This document shows positions 53,269 through 64,000 of a stretch of DNA of 64,000 nucleotides, in pieces. The position numbers and the translations under genes were made by a program. Origin of the DNA: Capitulum mitella (Eukaryota; Arthropoda; Thecostraca; Pollicipedomorpha; Pollicipedidae); assembly GCA_030062745.1 (NCBI GenBank), contig CP099849.1:19018144-19082143 (forward strand). Reading direction: 5' to 3'. The first letter of the stretch is position 1, and every line of letters starts with the position of its first letter. The notes under the pieces were generated by a model. The model had not been told where the DNA came from. It ran no database searches and worked only from the letters and a program-made list of their open reading frames with translations.

Positions 53269-55200
53269 GTCAGTCGCCGTCTTATGAGCTGGCTGCTTCA
53301 GCGGCCTGCTTTTGCTGACAATGCCGTCACGGGGCAGTGAGCTACTGGTATGTGATGTAAAATTGCTTGGGGATGCGCATTGCCATGAGGTCATTATACG
53401 CATGAAAGCTGCAAGGGCAACGTGACAGAAATAGATGGCAAAAAGAGGGATGTGGGATTTATGATTGGAGGTGAGAGTGCTGTAACAAATGTTCATCCGA
53501 GAGTTCTCTCGCCCTGGAGTCACGCTTGGGCGTGCTGGGCATATGTTTACCATGAATTGGACTGTTCCAAATTTAAAAGTGTGCGTTAATTATTCAAGCG
53601 TTTAACTGCACTGCGTGCGGATATTTAAATTGTGTCTATTGCATCAAAAGTGAATGAGGCTTTGATGGCATGATGTTATCACCAGGGTTCGCAGGTTTTG
53701 TCCAACGGGTGGTTTTGACCAGTTTTAACCACGGTTAAAACCTGCTGGAGAGAGCTAGTTTTATGCACTGTCACGAAATGGATACAACTGGAAAGCCGTG
53801 TCACTGTGCTGGTCAGTGATGTGACTTTGGTTTTCAGTGGGGTTGCACTTACGATGTTCTTCGATAATCTTACCTAACTAATGTTTTTTTTCTCCTCTGA
53901 TTTGGCCCACCCTGTTTTACACCCCAACAAAAGCATCGGCCTTCAGCCTTCATGTACTGAAATGATATGCAGCGGTGGAAGAGCCTAGGGATCAAGTTCA
54001 ACGCGTCCGCGCTCCAGGCTGACGCTTTGGATACACACGAATGAACTGCATGAATACATACGGACCACACTGGTTTGGGCCAGCTGGCCGATGCTTTAAC
54101 ACTGAAAAAGCGAGATCACAAGCCAGCATCACACATCATCATCATCATTATCACAAGCCAGAGAGTTGCCTCGCCACGCACACAAACACACACGCGCACA
54201 GGATCGCCCCAACAAGGCCTCGTCAAAACTTGCGGCGTTTTGCCGACTTGATTACATGGCCTTGACGCAAGACCCCTTCAAATGGGAGCTATTTTGATTT
54301 ATTTAGCGCGCGAATGGGGTTGTATGTTTTGTTATCGCTGCGTAGCTTTTACCATATTTTCAGACCCGTAAAAAATAATGCATCTGTTTCTAAATATACT
54401 CTATTTGCCGAACCTTTCTTGCAAGGGCAGTTATTTTAAACTTGCCATCATCATCATCGTAGTTTTATTTAAGCATGTAATATGCAGAAATAACATGGGC
54501 GATCGGTTCAGAAGCGCAAGAACTTTATTTAGCGCATCCCTCATAGTTAACAGAACGGTATAAACTCCAGCAGTAAGTAGTAAAAGAGGCCAACAGTACG
54601 TAATGTGCAGGTCCAGACTTGCGCCATCTTACGCCCAGTTCGGCATTTTCTCTGATGGGGTTGCACTTTGACCCAGTGGCGCTGCTCTTTGAAAGTCCTG
54701 GGTTGCGCCTTCCACCCTCTTTACACGGGGGCTGTGTTTAGTTACATCACTGGTGGTGTTAAAGTAAAAATAAGATGACATTTTGAATGTAGTGTGAATT
54801 TCACAATAAACGCCACCCGTTAAAAACTTTAATAAGATATTTTAAGAGAATTTCACTGTTTAAAGCACCATCAGACGCTTAACACTATTGACCGCTATGA
54901 CCACCTGGTTAGAGAATATGAGCATACAAAGGTTGCTTCCTCATTGGTTACTAGGAGACGTTTAGTTACATTACTCAGAGAACACATTGATGGTATCAGT
55001 GACTCACTCATATTTCTCTTTTTCAAGACACGACTTTCCATAACAGGCCTTAACATGTCCGTCACCACCGCCAGTGTCGTCTGGATTTTGTATGGTAAAT
55101 GACGTAAATTGCCAGGCACAACGCATTAATGAAACCTACCAACTTTATGAACATTCGTGGGTTCAAATCCCCACCAACTCTTGTTCTTGGAGGGTTGGGA
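53269..55200. other. Downstream of SPAG6 exon 3, probably intron
   Basis: No SPAG6 exon could be recognised. Contains short AT-rich and microsatellite-like stretches (CATCATCATTATCACAAG, ACACACACGCGCACAG). Confidence 0.4.
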
Positions 55201-55479
55201 CGCATAGCTGCGCGGGCTCAAACGTCCATGTTGCACGTAGATAGCTGTTCGTCTGATCTTGGATAATGGCCAGGAAGTGTGATATCGTTGTATCTCGTTC
55301 TGTGAGACATTCGTCTTGACTGGACCAACATAATCAGGTGGTTGAGAAAGGTATCGTCAGATGTCAGAGAAGAGGTGGGTTTCTGTAGGAAACACGTCAG
55401 GGCTTTTATAACTGGTTCGCTGTTCCCTAGCATATTGTTCACTGTAAGAGGTAAGTTCAAGCCACGGCAACTCAGATGC

Positions 55480-55481
55480 AA

Positions 55482-55534
<53 letters not shown>

Positions 55535-57020
55535 GTAGGTCGAGAAGATGGTCCGGCCATCGAGAAGATGACAAAAAGGTGGAGTTGCTGGAGTTCCTTG
55601 GGAGGCACTGTGGTCGATCTGAATGGTTCATTGGATATGAAGGAGTCATTTCTGCGTCTGTCCCAGTCCTAACCGTGCTAAGAAAATCTCTTCCCGACAT
55701 TTGTGGCAATATCTTGCATCCCATTCTGAAGTAGTAGGTTTGGGTTGTTTGAAATGCGATGGGCAATGGTGGATGCGCCAAGTTGCACCGAAATATTGCT
55801 TCATACATTTTTTTAATTTCCTGATAGAATTATTTGACGAAATAATATATTGACCAGCCGACATTGGAGTGATTGTTGCTCTTCATAGGGCTTTGTTTGC
55901 TGTCATGTCTGCCATCTCCTTCCCTCGGCTACTTTGATGCCCAGATATCTGCAGAAATTTAACCGATATGCTCTTGTCTGTAACGTCGCGATTCAGGTCG
56001 AAAAATGAGACTGTATGTATGTATGTATGCATGGCGTCTCTGTTCCGTGGAAGGAATGCAGAACTTGGAAAGCGGAGAATGAGTCTGAGCAAATCACAAG
56101 GTTCCGGAGAGTTTTTTCCTGTGTTAATCCCAGGGCCTGGTCGACTGCATGGGGCTACTGGGTGAAAATCGAGAGTTTATTTGGTAATCTGCGGCGTCCT
56201 GCACGATCTGTCTAGAAGCAAAAGCGTAAATGGACTGTGTGGTGGACTTTGGAACCATCGGTGGAGATGAAGCGGTGGTCAGGATGCGTTTCGGTAAACT
56301 CTCAAACTTCTCTTGTACTTCACTTTCGTTGAGGGTGTCCTTTTTCTGCGATGTAAGTGTGTAAAAAGATTTTGGGAGGAATGTTCACCTTCAGTTTTGC
56401 CAACAACAACAGGCCAGTATGGTGGAAACGATGTCCTGGTAAAGATCGTGAAACCGTAGGTGAAGGGGAAACCGCACATTCTCTACACTCTTTACTCATC
56501 CATGCGTCAGAGGTATTCCATGTGAAACTGCAAATGGTGGCACGGGTGTTCTGGATCGCTCATAATCCTTAGGAAATACCCTGCGGTTATCTGTAATGTG
56601 TTCAAGAGCAGTGGTGGTACATTTGCTTCAAACTCACACTATGGACTGGCGTGCTACGGAAGGCAGATAGCGCAAGTCTTAGAGAAGTGTGTTGCTATTG
56701 CCTCTAGAGATTGGAGGGCCTTCGACGGCCGGTCAATGATCTGAGCACCTTATTCCAAGATTAGTGGGACCAAGGAAAAACACATGCGAGTAGAGATTTC
56801 TGATCTGCTCCAAGGCTTGGTCTAGCTAGACATTTCCGTAAGGGGGTTCGTTTCAGAGCCCTGGCTTTGATGTATTGGACTTGTGTTGGAAAGTTTGACT
56901 TGGTGTCCAGGTAGGCTCCTAAAAAATTGACATTGGTTACGAATTGTATGAATCAGGCCTTGAGCAGGAGATCCATAGGAGGCCTGTGGTGACCGTTGTT
57001 GCCGTCTGACCATTTATTTT
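55480..57020 (-). pseudogene. LINE fragment with RT C-terminus and RNase H domain
   Basis: Minus-strand translation over several frames: VNFLGAYLDTKSNF and SLGADQKSLL (region after the RT palm in RNase-H-bearing LINEs), FRSTPVHSVSL, then RNase H blocks FISTDGSK at about 56270, RLPNKLSIFTQ, VICSDSFSAFQVL at about 56090 and SGHQSSRGKEMADMTANKAL at about 55890-55950, followed by FLARLGLGQTQ. The two catalytic Asp motifs (TDGS, SDS) are visible. RNase H places it in the I/Jockey/R1/LOA group. Stops and frameshifts are frequent; a (CT)n tract cuts its end. Confidence 0.75.
55484..55533. repeat. (CT)n microsatellite
   Basis: About 24 uninterrupted CT units. Confidence 0.97.
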
Positions 57021-57879
57021 GCTTCTGCACTTTTAGTAAGAGGACAAGAATACACTTTTGAGCACATAGACATAGCACTTCATTGACCAGTAATAGTTAT
57101 TATATACACCTGGCAGTACGACACCGAAATATGTGGGCGCAGTTACACGGTATGCAACCGCCGCATGCTGAATTCCAACATGGAATTCAACACCCTGAGG
57201 ACAAATGTATGCTGACTAGGTTGGTGTAATTTACCGGTTTCCATTGCGCGGTTCAAGCGTTACATGTTAAATAAAAAAATCATTGCAAATGAAAGGCAAC
57301 CTTTTGCTTTTGAATTTGCCTACCTGATGCGGTAATTTTTTTCCTTTTCCATCCGAAAGTGCTTACAGAGGAACCCGTGAAAAGACATACATAATGGCTC
57401 CCTGTCCGTATTATTGGGTTGCAGTTAACTGTTCGGCGATTAGCATGATTGTTTTACTCGGCTGTTTTGCGTTCAACATAACGAACAACAAATCCTTACC
57501 AACAGGTACATACTGTTGTCTTATTGGCATCCAGCTGTTCATTCTTGTAGTATGTTCCAAAGTGCTTCAGCTTCAGGGCATGCAAAAAAATAGCGCAGTG
57601 CTGTGTCAACCAGACCACACTGTTCATGAACGGGTCGTCTGCTACGTGTCTTGAAAAGAGTATTTTTTTTTTGGAAATATCTATGAGTGAATCAGTATTG
57701 CAAAGTTCGAGCCTGGTCGAGGCTGTTATGTTAAACGGTAGGCTATATATATGAAATCAGGCCTCTCCGAAATCAATACCTTCCCTTTCCCATCGGACTT
57801 GGGCAGTTGGTACAATACTTGTCAAACCAGTCTGGTACCAGTGGCAGCATTTTACTTACCGCAAAGTCCATGCCCACCC

Positions 57880-58240
57880 TCTGAACGTTATCATCACGCT
57901 CGCATTGTTTTGCGCCCGCGTTAGTGGTTCCATGCCGTCTCGGAGCATGGTTCTTCACGGTCTTGGTATGGCCTGACACCATGCCATGTACGTCAAAGGG
58001 TGTAAGGTGAGATCTGAGTGTTCATCCCATGTTTCACGTGAGAGGATGCGTCCTGTCTTATCGACACAGCCATCAACAAGCTCAGCCTCTGCGGTGAACT
58101 GCTTTAGAAAATATGGGACGTCTGTTTATTTGGATAAACTTCTTGTTCTGGAGGAACTTCATTTCATCATCTAGTCCTTTCATCGGAATAATATCCCGGA
58201 ACCACTTAATCAAACCTTTGCAGAACTGTGGAACGTTTAG
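57880..58240 (-). pseudogene. LINE fragment, Tx1/L1-like linker region (weak)
   Basis: Minus-strand fragments LVDGCVDKTGRILSRET followed by LHPLTYMAWCQAIPRP recall the L1/Tx1 segment after the RT (DLLDxxGxFLSxxxF...N-F-L-x-Y-x-x-L-x-x-A-I-P-x-x-W). Several stops. Assignment is by resemblance only. Confidence 0.35.
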
Positions 58241-58479
58241 TTGCTCAACCCAGGACTCGATATATCGTCCAGTGTGAGTGGTTGTATTCGGGCTTTAAAT
58301 AACTTAACGAATGTGGCATTTTTGGCATATGCTGTTCTTCCCCACGCAGTCCTACTGGATCGGTGCATAACCGTCAGTTCAGGCGCTTTCAGACCGTCTG
58401 CTTTGATACCCCGGCCGATCGGTGACCTCGCTACCTTGGATGGCTTACCTCTGCACAAAAATTTCACGGTGTGGCTCTG

Positions 58480-59860
58480 TAGTTAGCCGAAACGGTGGCA
58501 GAGTTCTTATACGGCAGCGACGTGCCTTTCATCGTCGCTGACCGACCGTTGCTTAGGAAAATGGCGGGGAAACTGAGACCCGGCTACCCTCTACCGGGCC
58601 GTAAAAAAACTACACGGCCACTCCCGGACAAAGTGCACGAAAAACCGACAAGGCGATTAATGAAGAACCAGCTGACGTCGGGAAAGTTACCCTGGTGCAG
58701 GATGGCTGGAGCAGTGATATGAGTCAGTGGTTGCTCACAGCACCTATAGCAAGGGCAAGTCGTTCTTCTTGAACGCGGTGGAGACAGAAGGCTTGGAGAA
58801 GACAGGAGAAAACTGTGCTGAGGTGGCTGCGGATATTATAAAGCTGACAAGGAAGCAGTGCGCCGTGGATGTCAAGGGTATCTGCACTGACAGCGCCTCG
58901 TCATGGACTGCATGAGAACCTAACTTGGTGAGGAAATGCGCGATCTCATAGCATGAGGCTGTGGATTTCATATCCTTAGTCTTCTCGGCCAAGATGTAAC
59001 GCCAGACAGCGCGGATATTTACCAGACAAAGACACAAAAATATTTCAAAACCCAACACCGAAAGGGAGCGTGGCGTCATTCTGAACTCCATACGGCAAAG
59101 CCGTAGCTCCCTGGGAACATACAGCGGTCTTCACAGATCACCTGTCTGGAAGCCGTCCCTTCGGAATCGGTCGGCGTACATCAAGATATGTCAGGATCAC
59201 GATCAGATTGATGACAGCATTCGTTGTACCGTCAATGACCGCACCCTCCTGTGTAGCCAAGGGTCTCGTAAGTCAGCTGCAGCCTATCACGGAATGGTTG
59301 GACAAGCTGAAGGGTGAGAGGGCAGTTCTGGCAGAAGTTTACGAGGTCTGGTTGGGACGGACATGAGATGAGGGTCTGGAGTATTATCGTGACGTCAAGA
59401 ACGGGCCAGACAGGCCGTTCCACCTATCCATACGGCGGCTAACCTCGATCCAATTTTCTTCGGTAAGAACCTAACAGACTCCCTAAGACGTCATACTGAA
59501 GAGAAGCTGGGGCTAAATTCTTGATCTTTGCATATCTGGGGCTAAATTCTTAACCTTATGCCGGACCTCGTACTGCTGGAGGCGCGGCAACAGCCATTCC
59601 CTAAGGCGTTCTTTGAGCCGGAGTTGCATCGCACAACTCGGCCGCAGGGCATGATGGCCGTGAATAAGTTGCCGACCCACCATCAGCAGACAAATTTGCG
59701 AGAAAGTTCTGGTCATGAATGGCCGCCGTCATCGCCCGGCTTCGAACGGGTGTTCTCGAGCCTTTCCCTCGTCCGGACGGACATCCGTAACCGCCTAGGC
59801 GTACAGACGAGCGAGGAGCTGGTGCTGTCCTGCCGCACCCTGAGGGAAACCAGTCTGTGA
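58480..59860 (+). pseudogene. hAT-family transposase, broken
   Basis: Blocks in shifting plus-strand frames: EFLYGSDVPFIVADRPLL and LRPGYPLPGRK (conserved N-terminal hAT region), KVTLVQDGWSSDMSQW (first catalytic Asp in Q-D-G-W), KGKSFFLNAVETEG, VKGICTDSASS (second Asp block), QPITEWLDKLKGERAVLAEV, and the C-terminal dimerisation block GFERVFSSLSLVRTDIRNRL. The order and spacing match hAT/zf-BED transposases. At least three frameshifts and many stops; the BED zinc finger and terminal inverted repeats were not found. Confidence 0.8.
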
Positions 59861-61375
59861 AGCGGTGAAAAAAGCTTGTGTGGCAGTCGCCGAGACACTG
59901 CGTTGCGGTAAAGAATTGTACTTTTTCTGTGCTGTTTTGTTGTTAAGATTATTGACGGTGGGAAGAGTTGGCTCCTAGTCAGTTCGTGCTACGTGATGCG
60001 TATAGATTGGGATTTCAAGCGTAGATGAATGTATAGCTAGCGTTGCTGTGCTGATCTTGTGTCGTTTACAGAGCCTCGTTGAGTGTTTGCAAAGCACGCG
60101 CCGGAAACGGTGAGGTACACAGTGTTGGAGGAAACATAGGAGCCATTAATGCAGATATGCAGAGCTGGTTCAACACGATAGGGTTATCGTTGTGCACTTA
60201 TAATATTGTTCATACCGCTGCAGGCATTGCTTAATAAAGCTGTCTTTTTTTAAGCCAAAACCGGTGTTAAAATTTTGCTTCGTAGCTAACGGTCGAGCGT
60301 GAGAATTACAACACTTGTTGTTGTGAAAGTTGAGTGAGGAAAGAGGATCGTACCCTTATCATCTCGAGGGATCGGCATACGCAGTTTATGGTACCAATGG
60401 CCAAATGCCTTTTTTATAAAACATGTAAATACCTTTGCTTGCAGAAAAGCAGCCAAAATTAACTGGACTGATGTAATCACTGGTTTATGCGAGAACTATG
60501 GGTTTCTGCTGTAAAGAAAACTGGTATTCCAGTTTCACGTCATGACTTTTGTCCAGTTTGTCTGATTTGAACCAATTGAAACCGGATTAAACCAGTGGAC
60601 ATGGATAAAATTAGTTTTGTCCGTTTCTTTGTCAGTCCTGGTTACCGGTAAGCGTGAAGTTTTACGTGCATTGAATGTGCTTTGTCAGAGTGCAGACGCA
60701 CGAAATGTGAATACATTGCTCAAATGCAAACGATTCGCCGTCATCAGCTTGTACGTATTCTTATGATGTTTAAAGAAGGTAATGCAGAAAGGACTTCCAG
60801 GATGATATATAAATTGCAGAACACGTCACGGAGGGAATTTACCAATGGTGTCGTCATCACAGTACTGCAGAAAAACAACAGACGCCTGAGGATGGCATAA
60901 ACTGACTGCATACTTTTGAGTATCGTTATATGAACTGGTGAAAACTATGGGACGTTTGGCGGTGAAGCATGGTTTTTTCATCTTCGCGGTGACGCTTTTT
61001 TAGTTACGCTTGAAACTGATTGAACACGTATGATTTTTGCAATTCGTTCGTCTGTGATCCCCGTGGGCATTTACATGAATGTATCCGGTCCCGAACTGAT
61101 GTTTTCCACGGAGACACCAAATTTTAAACGAAACCAAATGGACACGGTGCCACAGATTTTGGCTTCGGGACAGAGTCAAACCAAAAGTCTGGCATGTTCT
61201 TTCTGCTTTTTCTTCAGCAATGTTCCTTTGTGGGTGAACCTCCGGAGGTAGCCTATTGGAACCCCGCCCCATCCATGATGTACTGCGTGAACCTCAACAC
61301 ATGTGACTCAGCCCGTTTGACATCCCACCAAGCACGTGGCACACCCGTGGCCTGCCGTTGAAGCGCGGCTCCACA
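59861..61375. other. No gene recognised
   Basis: A/T-rich to mixed DNA with short ORFs only. AATAAA occurs at about 60233 (CTTAATAAAGC), which could be the tail of a retro-inserted or transposon transcript. Confidence 0.4.
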
Positions 61376-62050
61376 CACGTGGCACGGTCGTGGCCGCTGT
61401 TTGAACACGGTCCTCGACACGTGACCAGGCCGGCGGCCGCCCGGCCGGCGAGACGACCGACCGTGCCAGAGGCGTCACCCCGCGCCGATGGCCGCCTGCC
61501 AGTCCGCTGACGTCAACGGGGTCCCCCGGATGTGCCCGGGAGAGCGGCCCGGTCGAGATGCGCCGCCGGTCGGGGAAGGGGCCGGCCGCCGACGGCGGCC
61601 CAGGCGAGACGCCGCCACCGCGCCGGCGGGACGGAGGGACGGCAGCCTGCGTCGGCCGGTTGCGACTCGAGGGCAGGCCTGGTCCGTGACTGCGGCTCGC
61701 CGGTCGTGACAGCAGGCTGTCGGTCGTCCAGCGCGCTCGGAAGCGGGGCCGGTGACGCCCCTCCGGAGGGCCTGACGGCGGCTGTGCCGAACGGCTTCTG
61801 TTGGGCGATCGCAGGTCACGTGGGGCGGGCTCTCGTCCCGTGCTGCGGGGTCGGTCCTCAGCCGTCTGCCGGCGATAGCGCCTGCCGTCCCACGGCGGCG
61901 CGGCGGCGACGGCGGTACGCTGTGACGAGCTGTCGTCGCGATCGATAGGGGCGGGGTAATGGGCCGCAGAGTTGCCGTCACAGTCATCCGACTGAGGTGG
62001 CCGCTGCCGGCCTCCGACCCGGCCCGGCCGGTGTCTTGTTTCTGGCGCGG
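61376..62050. other. CpG-rich block
   Basis: About 670 bp very rich in CG dinucleotides and GC, unlike the rest of the window. ORFs here are long on both strands only because stops are rare. Could be an unmethylated promoter region or a GC-rich repeat; no TATA box or exon assigned. Confidence 0.4.
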
Positions 62051-62440
62051 CTACGGTCCTGGTACTAACCTAACCCCGGTCCTGGAACTGACATGACCCG
62101 GGCCTGGCACTGGCCTGACTGGACCCCAGACTACGGTCCTGGTCCGGGTACTGACCCGACCACGGTCCTGGCGCTGATCTGATCCCAGACCTGGTACTGA
62201 CCTGACCACGGTCCTGGTACTGGTCTGATCCCGGTCCTGGTACTGCCGACCACGGCCCTGGTACTGACCTGTCCTGGTACTGGTCCGATGCCGGTCCTGG
62301 TACTGAGCTGACCACGGTCCTGGTACTGGTCTGACCGAACCCCGAACCACGGTCCCGGTTCTGGTACTGACCTGACCACGGTCCTGGTGCTCACCTGACC
62401 ATGGTCCTGGTGCCGACCAGACCACAGTCCTGGCACTGAT
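62051..62440. repeat. Minisatellite, unit about 23 bp
   Basis: About 16 imperfect copies of ACGGTCCTGGTACTGACCTG with two to five variable bases. The ORFs across it (QDRGQVSTRT-type repeats) are a by-product. Confidence 0.9.
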
Positions 62441-62609
62441 CGGCCCGTGCCGTGTCCCCAGCCTGCCGCATTTTATGCGACAGGGGGGCTGGAGAGAGTG
62501 CGATCTGTTCGGCGCTCGTACTTCTACGGCATCGGCCGCCTCCTGGATAGCAGCCGAGGCGGAGAGCAGGCTGGGGCCACCAGAGGGAACTCGCCGCTAT
62601 GAGGATAAG

Positions 62610-62885
62610 AGGACCAGACAGACAGGCAGAGATAGACAGGGACAGAGACAGAGACATGGACAGAGACAGACTGACAGACAGAGACAGACAGAGACAGAAA
62701 CAGGCATACAGAGACAGACAGACAGACAGGCAGCCAGGCAGACGGGAACAGACAGACAGACAGACAGAGACATACACATACAGACAGACAGGCACACAGA
62801 CAGACAGAGGCGGATAGACACAGACACACAGACATACAGGCAGGCAGGCAGGCAGGCAGGCAGAGAGAGAAAGAGAGAGATGAAC
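62610..62885. repeat. (CAGA)n-type microsatellite
   Basis: GACAGACAGAGACAG units grading into CAGGCAGGCAGG and GAGAGA. The 150-codon plus ORF and 190-215-codon minus ORFs here are repeat artefacts. Confidence 0.95.
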
Positions 62886-62929
62886 GAAATCCGGGGTGAA
62901 GATGTGTGGGGCGTCTGGGTGAACTGAAG

Positions 62930-64000
62930 TGGACTGTGTGGGCCGACCACAAACGGCCAGAAACCAGTTCCGCTGGTTTGGGATCAACCAGACATTGAAT
63001 CGCACGTTTGCCAAGAGGACGGAGACCAACGTTGGCACCCTGGGTCAGAAGAGGAGCCGCCAGAGGGGGTTCGTAAGGGCCAGTTACCCCCCCCCCCATC
63101 GCCAGAGGTTTCCAAAAAGACTTATCACCTGTGGTTGGTTGAAGAACAAGAATTTATGTTAACATAAATAGTAAAGTACTTTCATTTTCTGTAGTCTGCA
63201 GGTATGCTTTTTCAGACAACAAAGTTCCTGGTGTTTGAAATAAGAGTGAAATTGTATAACACCCTAACAGGGTAGAATATCCCTTTTATTTAAGTCCTGG
63301 TCTTCCACCCCTTACGAAAATCCTTGTTACACAACTGCACTGCAAGCTCCCATCACGCTGGCATCGGACCTACAACCGTCCACCAGCGAGTACCCTGGAC
63401 CTTGTCATTGGCTGGCAAAACGCCACTCTGCTTCTTTTGTCCCAGAAAATGTGCAGGTGCATGACCACTGACTGGTGAAGAATGGAGAACGAACTCGCAT
63501 TTTTGGGACTCGTGGTTGCAGACTCTGCCCTGTCAGGCTAGATGCAGTTTTAATCAACGTTTATTATCGGTTCGAATTTTCCTTCACTAAAATGGAAAGT
63601 GCTTTATGTCGGCTAACGAGACGGCAACTGATTCTTACAGGAAATATGCGTTTGTTTTTATTGCCCCTGCTGCGATGACTGAGCAATGCCGAATTGCGAT
63701 GCGTGTACAGTTTTCAGCCCGTAAATCCAAAGCAGAGATCTGGCACAGCTGTTCTAGTGGGACAAAAAGCTTGCCGGGTGAAAGTGCCTGTTGCCTGATC
63801 GCAAGCTGTCATGTTGCAGCCAAAAGAGCGTTTTTGCTGAGCGCACTGACGTAAGTGTCGAAGGTGCCAGTGCCGTGCACGCTGAAGTTTTGCGTGCCGC
63901 AGGCGTCCGATTTGGACGGTGAATCCAATGTCGGCTGACCACATTTGTGCGCACAGTTTGTTCGCATCATGTAATACAATGTAACACACAGAGCACGGTA
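62930..64000. other. No gene recognised at the window end
   Basis: Short ORFs only; no splice-consistent or homologous segment recognised. Confidence 0.4.

Noticed and set aside
57394..57654. 86-codon ORF with two hydrophobic segments
   Set aside because: Could mimic a small membrane protein, but it sits between LINE fragments with no other support.
61475..61987. 170-codon minus ORF and 138-codon plus ORF in the CpG-rich block
   Set aside because: Arg/Ala/Pro-rich, both strands open; explained by few stop codons in GC-rich DNA.
62391..63099. Long minus-strand ORFs (up to 215 codons) rich in Leu/Ser/Cys/Val
   Set aside because: They are translations of the CAGA microsatellite and the 23 bp minisatellite.
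1..64000. CRISPR arrays, bacterial operons or ribosomal RNA genes
   Set aside because: None seen; tandem repeats here are eukaryotic micro- and minisatellites without spacer structure.

Overview
The window is nuclear DNA from an animal, most likely an arthropod or another ecdysozoan invertebrate. Evidence: intron-containing genes with GT/AG splice sites, three recognisable metazoan genes, long introns packed with transposons, Penelope-like retroelements with GIY-YIG remnants, LINEs, a hAT element, TTAA-flanked non-autonomous elements, and many microsatellites. No bacterial operons, CRISPR arrays or viral genes were seen. The species cannot be named from sequence alone.

Layout. (1) About 0.7-37.5 kb, plus strand: the 3' part of one large receptor gene. 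Ten exons (696-37149) encode, in order, a sushi/CCP domain, an F-type-lectin-like (FTP) domain split over three exons, a C-type-lectin-like domain over two exons, a second sushi domain, a short stalk, a transmembrane helix with a basic stop-transfer, and a long cytoplasmic tail with several tyrosine motifs and a proline-rich patch. All internal junctions are phase 1 except the last, which is phase 2. Every junction joins in frame, and AATAAA lies about 400 bp after the stop. The first exons and signal peptide are not seen and probably lie before the window. (2) 38308-39847, minus strand: a complete three-exon CISD3 gene (mitochondrial protein with two CDGSH iron-sulfur motifs), convergent with the receptor gene. 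(3) 40-50.6 kb: no recognised gene; AT-rich DNA, a degenerate satellite, a 2.3 kb fold-back structure and one GC-rich unassigned stretch. (4) 51919-53268, plus strand: the first three coding exons of SPAG6, the axonemal armadillo-repeat protein; later exons were not found. (5) 55-64 kb: fragments of two LINEs on the minus strand, a broken hAT transposase on the plus strand, a CpG-rich block, a 23 bp minisatellite and a CAGA-type microsatellite.

The introns of the receptor gene carry six full-length copies and one truncated copy of a ~1.2 kb element. It has TTAA target duplications and CCCTATTCCCGG/CCGGGAATAGGG termini, which fits a piggyBac-type non-autonomous (MITE-like) transposon. Four copies carry a perfect direct repeat AGGTCAAAGGTCA (DR1) and a fifth has one mismatch. 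DR1 is the consensus site for RXR/HNF4-type nuclear receptors. One copy sits inside a Penelope-like element; another sits inside an older AGGTCA-containing repeat. Two further TTAA-bounded elements occur, one ending back to back with a copy of the first family on a single shared TTAA, and one about 140 bp upstream of the SPAG6 start codon.

The three genes are functionally unrelated (cell-surface recognition, mitochondrial iron-sulfur chemistry, ciliary motility). The most interesting items are the receptor's domain order with its signalling-type tail, and the dispersal of nuclear-receptor-like sites by the TTAA element.
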